Assembly: GCA_022360105.1 (NCBI GenBank)
Contig: JAKSDL010000435.1
Span: forward strand, 1-6,973
Reading direction: 5' to 3'
From: Pseudomonadota bacterium
GTDB taxonomy: Bacteria; SAR324; XYD2-FULL-50-16; JAHJRI01
Length of the DNA: 6,973 bases
The notes under the pieces are model-generated. The model had not been told where the DNA came from and made no database searches. It saw only the letters and a list, made by a program, of their open reading frames with translations. Made by a program: the position numbers and the translations under genes. This document shows positions 1-6,200 of this stretch, piece by piece (the stretch's first letter is position 1; every line of letters begins with the position of its first letter).

Positions 1-1
1 C

Positions 2-1405
2 GGATCAGGTTTAGGATTGGCTTTAACGAAAAAACTTGTGGAGCTTCATGGCGGTCAGATTACCGTTTCCAGTACGGAAGGTACTGGTTCCACCTTTTCG
101 TTTAACTTGCCGATCGCAGATAACGAGGTTGCCGAGCAGACACCTCCCACCGCCGTATTCACGGATACGTTACCGCAGACTATTTCGAGGGTTAGAGAGC
201 TTGTCAATGAAGACATTCTGGAAAAATCGATGGATGTTTCCCAACGATCCACCATTCTCGTAGTCGATGATGAGTTGGTGAACATTCAGGTGCTTCACAA
301 CCAGCTTTCCATGAACAACTATGGCGTGATGTCGGCTATGGACGGCTTTCAGGCCCTGGAGAAACTGGAAAAGGAAAAACCGGATCTCATTATTCTCGAT
401 CTGATGATGCCACGAATGAGCGGCTATGAATTCTGTTTGAAAGTCCGTGAATCCTATTCTTCAACAGAACTGCCAATTATTGTCCTTACAGCAAAAAATC
501 GTGTCGGTGATTTAATTAAGGGCCTGAACTGCGGTGCCAATGATTATATTGGCAAACCTTTTGCCAAGGAGGAATTACTGAGCCGCATCGAAAATCAACT
601 TAAACTCCAGAAATACGCCCAGGAACTGGTACGATTGAATCTCAATCTGGAAGTCATCAATCAATCGCTGGAAAAGAGGGTTACGGAGCGAACTCGTGAG
701 CTTTCCGTCAAAAATGACCAGATGAAACAATTTCTGCATCTATTATGTCACGACCTGCTTAATCCGTTTTCCAGCTTGAACAGTATCATGGAGATCCTGA
801 AGACCAATCCCGGCCATTTTAATGACCTGAGTGGTTATATAAACACCTCTATTAAAAACGGCATCGCGATTATTGAAATGGTAAAAAAGATGCGGGATTT
901 GGAAGATGAAAAAATCAGTCAGGAAATGAAGGCACATTCACTGTACGAAATGATTAAAGAGTCGGAAGATATTCTGACTCAGAAACTGAAGCAAAAACAG
1001 TTATCACTTCAGGTTTCCGTTGATCCCAAAATTAAAGTGATGGTGGAAAAAACATCCTTTGTCAATTCAGTGCTTAATAACATACTTTCCAATGCCATTA
1101 AGTTTTCTTATCCCGAATCCACTATTGATATTCAATCCAGCTATTCCCAGACACAGGTTCGTGTCTCGATCAGGGATTTTGGGATTGGAATTCCGAAATC
1201 GATTATCAAGGATATCTACGATCTTAACAAGGCTACCAGTCGCAAAGGTACCAACGGAGAAAAAGGCACCGGGTATGGTATGCCACTGGTTAAAAGATTT
1301 ATCAACGCTTACGGCGGTTCCATTTCCATAACATCCAATGAAAACTCACCATCGGCCGATGAACAGGGCACGGAAATCCGCCTGACTTTGACACGCGGCA
1401 GGTGA
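2..1405 (+). CDS. Hybrid sensor histidine kinase, C-terminal part (HATPase end - receiver - coiled coil - second kinase core)
   Basis: The reading frame is open from the left edge, so the true start lies upstream. Residues are numbered from the first full codon (467 visible). Residues 1-35 are the end of a first HATPase domain, with the G2 box GSGLGLALTKKLVELHGG. A receiver domain follows at about 84-200, with acidic pair D89/D90, phospho-acceptor D133 (in LDLMMP), T163 and K185 (GKP). A charged, probable coiled-coil linker spans about 200-240. A second kinase core comes next: an H-box with H250 (LCHDLLNP), an N-box at 359-369 (NNILSNAIKFS), a G1 box at 392-398 (DFGIGIP) and a G2 box at 422-429 (GTGYGMPL). 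All catalytic signatures of both the receiver and the second kinase are intact. By family knowledge it autophosphorylates on His and passes phosphate to Asp; the sensor part and signal are not visible. The neighbouring gene is convergent, 90 bases away, so no partner regulator is seen here. The family call is very secure; the pathway is unknown. Confidence 0.95.
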   Translation, partial: GSGLGLALTKKLVELHGGQITVSSTEGTGSTFSFNLPIADNEVAEQTPPTAVFTDTLPQTISRVRELVNEDILEKSMDVSQRSTILVVDDELVNIQVLHNQLSMNNYGVMSAMDGFQALEKLEKEKPDLIILDLMMPRMSGYEFCLKVRESYSSTELPIIVLTAKNRVGDLIKGLNCGANDYIGKPFAKEELLSRIENQLKLQKYAQELVRLNLNLEVINQSLEKRVTERTRELSVKNDQMKQFLHLLCHDLLNPFSSLNSIMEILKTNPGHFNDLSGYINTSIKNGIAIIEMVKKMRDLEDEKISQEMKAHSLYEMIKESEDILTQKLKQKQLSLQVSVDPKIKVMVEKTSFVNSVLNNILSNAIKFSYPESTIDIQSSYSQTQVRVSIRDFGIGIPKSIIKDIYDLNKATSRKGTNGEKGTGYGMPLVKRFINAYGGSISITSNENSPSADEQGTEIRLTLTRGR

Positions 1406-1495
1406 TGCATTTCTCACATCATCCATAAATCCCGTCAATCCGAAACTCGAAGGAAGGTGTGCTGTATCTGGGAAGGCAGGTCCGGGAACAACCAG

Positions 1496-2029
1496 CTATT
1501 TGTTTACCTTCTTATTGAACTCTATCAGGGCATTGACAAACAATTTCCGAATGAAAAGTTCCTTCTCCCTGGGAATTAGCTTTGCGAACTCTGCATATTG
1601 AGGGTGGTCAGGTTTCAAATTGGGGGGATTACTAAACATATCTTTAGTACCGGGTTCTATCGCTTCGATCAAATCCAGGAGCGGACAATCCATTTTTGGA
1701 TAAGACTCTATCCAGCCTAATCGATACATCATTTCATATCTGAAAATATCTGCCAGATGCAGATGGACATCCATCAGATCCATTTCCAGTTTTTGAACGT
1801 CTTTTTCCTCCAACCTTGTTTGCGGATATTTGACTTGCTCAATCAGCTGATAGACAGCGCCTGCACTTTTCTCACCCGGGGAAGCAATAAATAACAGGAC
1901 ATTATCCGGTAAATCCCCAACTTTAGTGGCTTCATCAAAAGAATCACGAAATTGGGCATTCCAGAACTTAAAACATTGTTTTGCTTGTTGCCTGCGTTTG
2001 TATTGATCCAGGTGAATAATATCAGACAT
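1496..2029 (-). CDS. Unrecognised 177-residue cytoplasmic protein downstream of ybaK
   Basis: I do not recognise this family. The protein runs from ATG at 2029 to TAG at 1496. It has no signal peptide and no membrane segment. It is rich in charged and aromatic residues, with a basic N-terminus (DQYKRRQQAKQ) followed by an aromatic patch (CFKFWNAQF), a mostly helical-looking middle (about 70-105, with HLHLADIFRYEMMYRLGW), a proline-rich loop near 130-145 and a basic helical C-terminus. It starts 21 bases after the ybaK stop on the same strand, so the two are probably co-transcribed. The start has no obvious Shine-Dalgarno (the upstream bases are A-rich around CAAAAAAGCG), so translation may depend on coupling to ybaK. 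The length, codon use and operon position support a real gene. No function is proposed. Confidence 0.7.
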   Translation of the reverse strand: MSDIIHLDQYKRRQQAKQCFKFWNAQFRDSFDEATKVGDLPDNVLLFIASPGEKSAGAVYQLIEQVKYPQTRLEEKDVQKLEMDLMDVHLHLADIFRYEMMYRLGWIESYPKMDCPLLDLIEAIEPGTKDMFSNPPNLKPDHPQYAEFAKLIPREKELFIRKLFVNALIEFNKKVNK

Positions 2030-2050
2030 AATCGCTTTTTTGAGTGTGAA

Positions 2051-2527
2051 TTATTTGGCAATTACACCAACTTTGGCATTGGTGAGCTTAATAAGATCTT
2101 CGGGAGCAAGCTCCAGTTGTAACCCCCGTTTACCTGCACTGACAAAAACAGTATCGAAATTCTTAAGCGAGGCATCAATAACCGTGGGAAGTTTTTGTTT
2201 TTGTCCCAGCGGGCTGATGCCGCCAAGAATATAGCCGGTTGTTCTTTGTGCATCTGCGGGTTGAGCCATTTCTGCGTTTTTTACCTCCGCTGCCTTGGCA
2301 AATTGCTTCAAATCCAACATGGTTGAAACCGGCACCAATGCTATACCAAGTGTCCTTTTATTCCCGTTCAATGCCGTCACCAGGGTTTTGAAGACTTGAT
2401 TCTTGTCCAACCCCAGCGCTTCAGCTGCTTCCTCTCCGTATGATTCAGTCGATGACATCCCCGGTTTATAACTATGCAAGGAATAATCAATTTTCTGTTT
2501 TTTTACCAGGTTTACTGCCGGTGTCAT
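2051..2527 (-). CDS. ybaK: YbaK/EbsC family Cys-tRNA(Pro) deacylase
   Basis: This is a 158-residue single-domain protein of the usual YbaK length. By family knowledge it hydrolyses cysteine mischarged onto tRNA(Pro) by prolyl-tRNA synthetase, acting in trans in the cytoplasm as translation quality control. Family signatures are in place: N-terminal MTPAVNLVKKQKIDY, the conserved lysine K47 in VFKTLV (equivalent to the key lysine of Haemophilus influenzae YbaK), the central TGYILGGISPLGQKQKLP block at about 97-114 and the C-terminal GKRGLQLELAPEDL block at about 132-145. The ATG at 2527 is supported by an AGGA motif nine bases upstream and by alignment of the N-terminus with the family. It is the first gene of a probable two-gene operon with the downstream 177-residue protein. 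The ProX/YbaK/INS superfamily also contains Ala-tRNA(Pro) editors, but the motifs fit the YbaK branch best. Confidence 0.95.
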   Translation of the reverse strand: MTPAVNLVKKQKIDYSLHSYKPGMSSTESYGEEAAEALGLDKNQVFKTLVTALNGNKRTLGIALVPVSTMLDLKQFAKAAEVKNAEMAQPADAQRTTGYILGGISPLGQKQKLPTVIDASLKNFDTVFVSAGKRGLQLELAPEDLIKLTNAKVGVIAK

Positions 2528-2564
2528 CTGAATAAGTCCTGTTAATTATTTCAACGCTGCTGCA

Positions 2565-2591
2565 AATATACCAGGGTGTGAGTCGCCCCAA
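2565..2591 (-). promoter_or_regulatory. Candidate sigma70 promoter for ybaK
   Basis: On the minus strand a TATATT hexamer (2565-2570) lies 15 bases downstream of TTGGGG (2586-2591). It would start a transcript near 2558, giving a leader of about 30 bases before the ybaK ATG. The -10 box is good, but the -35 box matches only three consensus positions and the spacer is short. This is a tentative call by eye. Confidence 0.25.
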
Positions 2592-2740
2592 TGTTCAGCT
2601 CTTTCCTGATCTGCTTGCCTGACAATTCACTCTCCCGGGGTTAGATTGTAGTTGATATCTGCCTCAGTCTATTGATTTCTGTGCAATTGGTCTAGTAGCC
2701 TGAAACTTGGTTTGGGATTGGATCGCTGCATGTTGGGAAT

Positions 2741-2770
2741 TTGACATGATATTTTTCCTTTGATGATGAT
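2741..2770 (+). promoter_or_regulatory. Candidate sigma70 promoter for the membrane protein gene
   Basis: A perfect TTGACA (2741-2746) is followed after 18 bases by GATGAT (2765-2770), which matches four of six positions of the -10 consensus. It would give a leader of about 80 bases before the ATG at 2859. The -35 match is notable, but the -10 box is poor, so this remains a suggestion. Confidence 0.3.
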
Positions 2771-2858
2771 CCATGGTAAATTAGTCGTTGAAAACACGGT
2801 CGGTTTAATCAACACTAATTGTTACTGATATGAATAAAAAGAGAACCATGCATTCACA

Positions 2859-4055
2859 ATGATTATAAACGAGAGACGAGAACAACCCAGTCAAGCCTCC
2901 ATTTTTCTGGCCTTTTGCATCTGCCTGGCTATCAGCCTGGGATCAGTGGCAACTCATAATCCCACTTTTGAAGAAACCAGTTTCTTTATTGGCATAGTAA
3001 GAGCCATTGTAGCTATGCTATTGATCGGACTCCATTTACTGTTCATCTCTTCCGAACGCCTTACCTACTTTATTCCTTTACCAATAAATTTCACCACCCA
3101 TCGGATAGCTATTTTTGGTTGTTTTGTCTCATTTCTTGTTTCCGCCACTTTTTTGATGCTCAGATTGAATGAGCTTGAACCGGACCAGTTAAATCTGGAT
3201 AGCTCAACACTCTGGCTGGCCACAACTTTCTTCATTATACTCTTTGTAGTCCAGATAATGATCCAGCGGCCCGGTTATCCTTCAACCATTCTTCTGATGT
3301 CTATTGGGGGATTTCTTTTCCTGAATTATTTCCATATCAACGCCATTTCCCTTGAATCAGATACAAGACAGCCTTTTTCACTATACTACGAGGCCATTGA
3401 TCGGTTTTTCATCGGACTGGATCCGTACCAGGTTTACGATTCAGCGGGAAGCAGACCGTTTACGGTTTTACCGGGACACTGGCTCAGCTATGTTCTTTTT
3501 CGTTTTTTAAACCTGGACCCCAGGTGGCTGGGCAGCCTGGCCCAGCTGGCTTCTGTCTGTTTGATATACACTGCCATTCCTAAAAAACGAAAGCATATAA
3601 CAGCATATTTGTTGTCACTGTATTTGCTTTCTCCCTATCAGATTTCAGTCGAGGCAAGTTATACCGGCATCTTACCTCTGGTTATCAGTCTGATTTTTTT
3701 TCTGTTTTGCAGAGGATACTACTTGTTGGGCGTGGCAGCATTGGGTTGGAGTGTCAGCCTTTCCTTGTACTCCTGTTTATTGGTTCCTTTTGCCCTGGGT
3801 TTCTTATTAAAAAAACAACCCTTTAAATACTGGATCATTTATCTTGCCCTGGGAATTCTATTTGGAACCATGCAATTGCTTCCCTTTGGCATGAGATTTC
3901 AGGATACCTTTCTTTATTGTACTGTAAGTTACTGGCTGGACACTTTTTTTGGAATGGATTTAATATTTCCTACTGGCTGGTTCCGATTATTGGAGGTTAC
4001 GGCCTTTATTTCCTGCAGATCTTTTTCTTCCTGGTGCTTTTTGTTCAATACCTGA
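2859..4055 (+). CDS. Polytopic membrane protein, possible GT-C type glycosyltransferase, frame broken near its 3' end
   Basis: As read, this frame gives 398 residues from ATG at 2859. It is an inner-membrane protein with hydrophobic segments near 13-31, 42-62, 82-101, 117-134, 141-161, 203-218, 224-240, 246-262, 268-285, 304-318 and 323-342. The most distinctive part is the hydrophilic loop at about 163-205, with acidic residues E166 and D168, then LYYEAIDRFFIGLDPYQVY and a GSRPFTVLPG stretch. Its D/E...YY...G.DPY pattern recalls polyprenyl-phosphate-sugar dependent GT-C enzymes such as GT87, but I cannot confirm that. The last ~34 residues (after F364) lose the membrane pattern and are probably out-of-frame translation. 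The natural continuation lies in the -1 frame and ends at 4270, which would give a 470-residue protein. The only Shine-Dalgarno-like bases (GAGA, 2841-2844) are farther from the ATG than usual, so the start is fairly but not fully certain. Confidence 0.75.
   Translation: MIINERREQPSQASIFLAFCICLAISLGSVATHNPTFEETSFFIGIVRAIVAMLLIGLHLLFISSERLTYFIPLPINFTTHRIAIFGCFVSFLVSATFLMLRLNELEPDQLNLDSSTLWLATTFFIILFVVQIMIQRPGYPSTILLMSIGGFLFLNYFHINAISLESDTRQPFSLYYEAIDRFFIGLDPYQVYDSAGSRPFTVLPGHWLSYVLFRFLNLDPRWLGSLAQLASVCLIYTAIPKKRKHITAYLLSLYLLSPYQISVEASYTGILPLVISLIFFLFCRGYYLLGVAALGWSVSLSLYSCLLVPFALGFLLKKQPFKYWIIYLALGILFGTMQLLPFGMRFQDTFLYCTVSYWLDTFFGMDLIFPTGWFRLLEVTAFISCRSFSSWCFLFNT
3944..3950 (+). other. T7 homopolymer / slippery heptamer at the frame change
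   Basis: Seven T residues are phased as T TTT TTT relative to the upstream frame (ACT TTT TTT GGA). That is exactly the X XXY YYZ arrangement of a -1 ribosomal slippage site. A -1 slip, or one extra T/U, joins the upstream frame to the downstream frame and gives DTFFWNG in place of DTFFGMD. I see no convincing downstream stimulatory hairpin. A simple one-base deletion in the T run, or a sequencing error, is equally compatible. Confidence 0.6.
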
Positions 4056-4270
4056 AGAGCGACATGTCCCTCTCAACCAGTCTTGTTTATGCCAGCACCT
4101 ATTCTCTATTCTTTTTGATCACCAATCGCGTCGTAGAGAACTACCTGTTTCCTTTAATCTTTCTGCAGGCACTGATGGGCTTTGTAGTGTTTGACGAATC
4201 CAATTCCGCCAAAGCCACCATCAAAATCCATCGCCCGACAGCAGAAGGACAAAAACCTGAATACAAATAG
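3950..4270 (+). CDS. C-terminal part of the membrane protein in the -1 frame
   Basis: This frame continues the membrane protein after the T7 run for about 106 residues to TAG at 4270. It has no plausible start or ribosome binding site of its own: its first possible start is a TTG at 3917, inside the overlap. It encodes three further hydrophobic segments (around WLVPIIGGYGLYFLQIFFF, VYASTYSLFFLITN and FPLIFLQALMGFVVF), followed by a short polar tail ending in GQKPEYK. The membrane pattern and the end point, ten bases before the downstream repeat element, indicate that this is the ancestral 3' end of the gene. It is either reached by slippage or separated by a recent one-base loss. It is not an independent gene. 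Confidence 0.7.
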   Translation, partial: WNGFNISYWLVPIIGGYGLYFLQIFFFLVLFVQYLKSDMSLSTSLVYASTYSLFFLITNRVVENYLFPLIFLQALMGFVVFDESNSAKATIKIHRPTAEGQKPEYK

Positions 4271-4280
4271 ATCCTGATTA

Positions 4281-4387
4281 GCCCTTATCCCTGAAAGGGA
4301 TAATTATACTAGCCCAGGGTAAGCGAGTTTACGAGCGTAACCCTGGGTAACCACGCCCCAGCACTTTCGAACGCTGAGGGCGTTCAT
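4281..4387. repeat. Three-hairpin palindromic repeat element between convergent genes
   Basis: Three inverted repeats follow each other. The first is TTATCCCT (4285-4292) / AGGGATAA (4296-4303), with a GAA loop. The second is CCCAGGGT (4313-4320) / ACCCTGGG (4340-4347), with an inner TTAC/GTAA arm (4329-4332 and 4337-4340) that overlaps it by one base. The third is ACGCCCCAGC (4353-4362) / GCTG-A-GGGCGT (4373-4383), with one bulged A. The element fills the gap between the stop of the membrane protein and the stop of malonyl-CoA decarboxylase. None of the stems is followed by a T run on either strand, so they are not textbook intrinsic terminators, although they could slow or protect transcript ends. 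From memory it resembles palindromic repeats that occur in many copies in several bacterial phyla; copy number cannot be judged from this window. Confidence 0.75.
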
Positions 4388-4397
4388 CAAAAAATGG

Positions 4398-5702
4398 CTA
4401 CTCAAGCAATTTCTTCACTTTCGATGAATAGCATATCTTCCCTTCATTCACGTAGGCTTCATGATTGGAAACAATATGGGTCGGAGTGTATTTATAATTG
4501 ACCATCAACCCAAAAGACTGCTCAATTCCATGTTCCGAGACATCTGCCTCCCAATTAATATTCTCGATCTCAGCTCCGTTGCCTAAATGAAAACGCGTTA
4601 CCGGGTCATAAGGTTGCTGTCCTTTTTTTTCGAGTACCAGGTAGAGGGCGCAAACCCTGGTCAATGTTTTCATCAGTTGCTTTCGCTTCTTTTCGTTTTC
4701 AAACCAGTTCGGTGTTAAAAGCTGTGCCTTTTCTTCTTCAGTAATTACCGAATCCTTCCGATGGATATAATACTTCTCCAGCCATTTTCTGAATTTTGGA
4801 ATGGGGGAAAGGGTAGAATAGGTTTTAATTTCAGGCATTTTTTTGGAGATATGATCCACGACCTGTTTGATGAGGAAATTACCAAAACTGATCCCTTTCA
4901 AACCCGTTTGAGCATTGGAAATTGAGTAAAAAATGGCCGTATCAGCTTGTGAAACGGAAACCTCTCCTTCGGCTTCGCTGAGCAGCGGTTGTATTTTTCG
5001 TGCAATTCCCTTGGTAAAGGCTACTTGAACAAATATCAACGGTTCATGATGCAACGCGGGATGAAAAAAGGCAAAACAACTGCGATCTTCGGCCAATCGC
5101 CTTCTCAAGTCTCTCCAGTCCTTAATTTCGTGAACGGCTTCATAGGCAATGATTTTCTCAAGGATTGCAGCCGGTGTATCCCAGTTGATTTGCTGAAAAT
5201 CCAGAAACCCCCTGTTGAACCAGGATGACAGGAGGCGGAACAGATCGGCCTCCAAAGGCAGAAAGGTCTTGTCTTGTTTCAGATCTGACAGCACAAGCTC
5301 TCGCATTTTGATAATTGCTGCAATACCCCCCGGGGCGAAATTGATCATTCGTATCAAATCAGCCCTGGGAGAATTCAGGGATCTTGCCAAAACCTGCATG
5401 GAATCGAAGTCCCGTGCTTCCAAATACTTGCCGGCTGCCTCCGATATGGCCTCGGCATCCGGTCCAAACTCCTCGGTCAGGATCTTTAAAAACCCTCTCC
5501 GTTCCTCTTCAGACATACGATTAAACGTATCAACGACATCCTTGGCCAATGCCGTACCGGAAGCTTCTCCTTTCCTGTTTAACAGGGTCTGGCAAAGTTG
5601 CCTGATTGTTTTCAGCGTGTGCTTCTTGATCGGCTTCTCAAGATATGATCTCCCCAATTCGGAAATGGTCTTGATCATATGTTCCATCCACCCGGAAAGC
5701 AT
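4398..5702 (-). CDS. matA: Malonyl-CoA decarboxylase
   Basis: This 434-residue protein converts malonyl-CoA to acetyl-CoA and CO2 in the cytoplasm, lowering malonyl-CoA or completing malonate use. The N-terminal ~200 residues are the helical domain, with the family block RADLIRMINFAPGGIAAI (113-130). The C-terminal GNAT-like domain carries HPALHHEPLIFVQVAF (214-229), FYSISNAQTGLKGISFGNFL (258-277), TLSPIPKF (297-304) and RFHLGNGA (370-377). S299 and H372 correspond to the catalytic Ser and His described for the human enzyme. The end block FGLMVNYKY (397-405) is also typical. The length fits bacterial members. The ATG at 5702 is fixed by TAAGGAG eight bases upstream. No malonyl-CoA synthetase or malonate transporter is adjacent, so the gene appears single. 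The symbol is the one used in rhizobial malonate operons and is given by homology only. Confidence 0.95.
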   Translation of the reverse strand: MLSGWMEHMIKTISELGRSYLEKPIKKHTLKTIRQLCQTLLNRKGEASGTALAKDVVDTFNRMSEEERRGFLKILTEEFGPDAEAISEAAGKYLEARDFDSMQVLARSLNSPRADLIRMINFAPGGIAAIIKMRELVLSDLKQDKTFLPLEADLFRLLSSWFNRGFLDFQQINWDTPAAILEKIIAYEAVHEIKDWRDLRRRLAEDRSCFAFFHPALHHEPLIFVQVAFTKGIARKIQPLLSEAEGEVSVSQADTAIFYSISNAQTGLKGISFGNFLIKQVVDHISKKMPEIKTYSTLSPIPKFRKWLEKYYIHRKDSVITEEEKAQLLTPNWFENEKKRKQLMKTLTRVCALYLVLEKKGQQPYDPVTRFHLGNGAEIENINWEADVSEHGIEQSFGLMVNYKYTPTHIVSNHEAYVNEGKICYSSKVKKLLE

Positions 5703-5710
5703 GTTTTTGG

Positions 5711-5717
5711 CTCCTTA
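5711..5717 (-). promoter_or_regulatory. Ribosome binding site of malonyl-CoA decarboxylase
   Basis: The minus strand reads TAAGGAG here, a near-perfect Shine-Dalgarno, followed by an eight-base spacer and ATG at 5702-5700. It decides the start in favour of this ATG over the later in-frame Met6 and Met9. It also implies efficient translation. Confidence 0.85.
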
Positions 5718-5780
5718 GTATCAAAAAATCAAATGTGATAAGTTAACCAGCCTCTTAAGGTATATTGTCTCCAATTCAAA

Positions 5781-5832
5781 CTCTTGCTCTTGCTCTTGCT
5801 CTTGCTCTTGCTCTTGCTCTTGCTCTTGCTCT
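5781..5832. repeat. CTCTTG hexanucleotide microsatellite, 8 full copies plus 4 bases
   Basis: A perfect tandem array of CTCTTG (CAAGAG on the other strand) runs for 52 bases with no mismatch. It ends 78 bases upstream of the decarboxylase ATG, next to its presumed promoter. The unit contains no stop codon in any frame, so it makes long artificial open frames (Leu-Ala repeats on the plus strand). Such arrays change copy number by slipped-strand mispairing. At this position a change would alter promoter or upstream spacing rather than a reading frame. Confidence 0.97.
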
Positions 5833-6200
5833 AATTTCTGCCCCTAATTTTCCAATCGATCAAGCAAGAAAACTTGTTCAAACAATGGAATATTTTCGTC
5901 AACTCCATATCACCGTTATTTTCAGTAAGCCACACAAGTCTCAAGGCTGCAATGATTTATTTTTGTTGAATTACATAGTGAGTATGAAATACTCCGCCAA
6001 TAAACCAAACCGACACGCAATTGAATTCTGACAAGACTTTTTACATCCCTTGTGATCGCGGCGTAGATAAGAAAATTATAAATACCGTTGTAGCAACTAA
6101 GAGTGTATAATAATCAGGTGACACCATACCTATTTTGATGAGATTTTAAAATATATGCTGTCTGCAGATTTTTTGAATAGCTGGTCAGAAAAAAAACTTG

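Larger units (their letters stand above)
2528..2858. other. Divergent intergenic region without a credible gene
   Basis: These 331 bases separate ybaK (minus) from the membrane protein gene (plus). I see no open frame with a ribosome binding site, no RNA gene and no strong hairpin. The region should hold both promoters; a weak candidate for each is listed separately. Just before the plus-strand gene, an ATG at 2848 opens a four-codon frame (MHSQ) whose TGA overlaps the ATG at 2859 as ATGA. This could be a coupling arrangement or chance. Confidence 0.6.
5703..6200. other. Intergenic region upstream of malonyl-CoA decarboxylase
   Basis: About 500 bases separate two minus-strand genes. The part next to the decarboxylase holds its ribosome binding site and the hexamer microsatellite. 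The rest is AT-rich, with frequent stops in most frames. It contains a perfect 6-bp hairpin, GAGTAT-GAA-ATACTC (5980-5994), and an isolated perfect TATAAT (6106-6111, plus strand) with no good -35 box and no gene downstream. No RNA gene or credible protein was found. The decarboxylase promoter must lie here or upstream; a TATACC at about 5757-5762 (minus strand) is the nearest -10-like hexamer, but no matching -35 is seen. Confidence 0.6.

Noticed and set aside
1406..1495. Possible bidirectional terminator between the convergent kinase and 177-residue protein genes
   Set aside because: Only weak, imperfect complementarity (GATG...CATC) is present, with no GC-rich stem and no T run on either strand.
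5215..5718. A 167-codon plus-strand open frame antisense to malonyl-CoA decarboxylase
   Set aside because: It lies wholly opposite a gene with strong family motifs and its own ribosome binding site. Its protein has no recognisable features.
5781..5832. The tandem hexamer as a CRISPR-like array or origin iterons
   Set aside because: There are no spacers between units, the 6-base unit is too short for either, and no cas or replication initiator gene is nearby.
5980..5994. Hairpin GAGTAT-GAA-ATACTC as a terminator or operator
   Set aside because: The stem is only six base pairs, lacks a T tract and is far from either flanking gene, so it is noted as a minor structure only.
5765..6031. An 88-codon plus-strand open frame beginning with TTG and containing a long Leu-Ala repeat that mimics a signal peptide
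   Set aside because: The hydrophobic repeat is just translation of the stop-free CTCTTG array. The start is TTG with only a poorly spaced AAGG before it, and the remainder matches no family I recognise.
6106..6111. A perfect TATAAT on the plus strand
   Set aside because: There is no acceptable -35 hexamer at 16-18 bases and no gene in that direction before the convergent MNT-HEPN end. AT-rich sequence makes chance matches likely.
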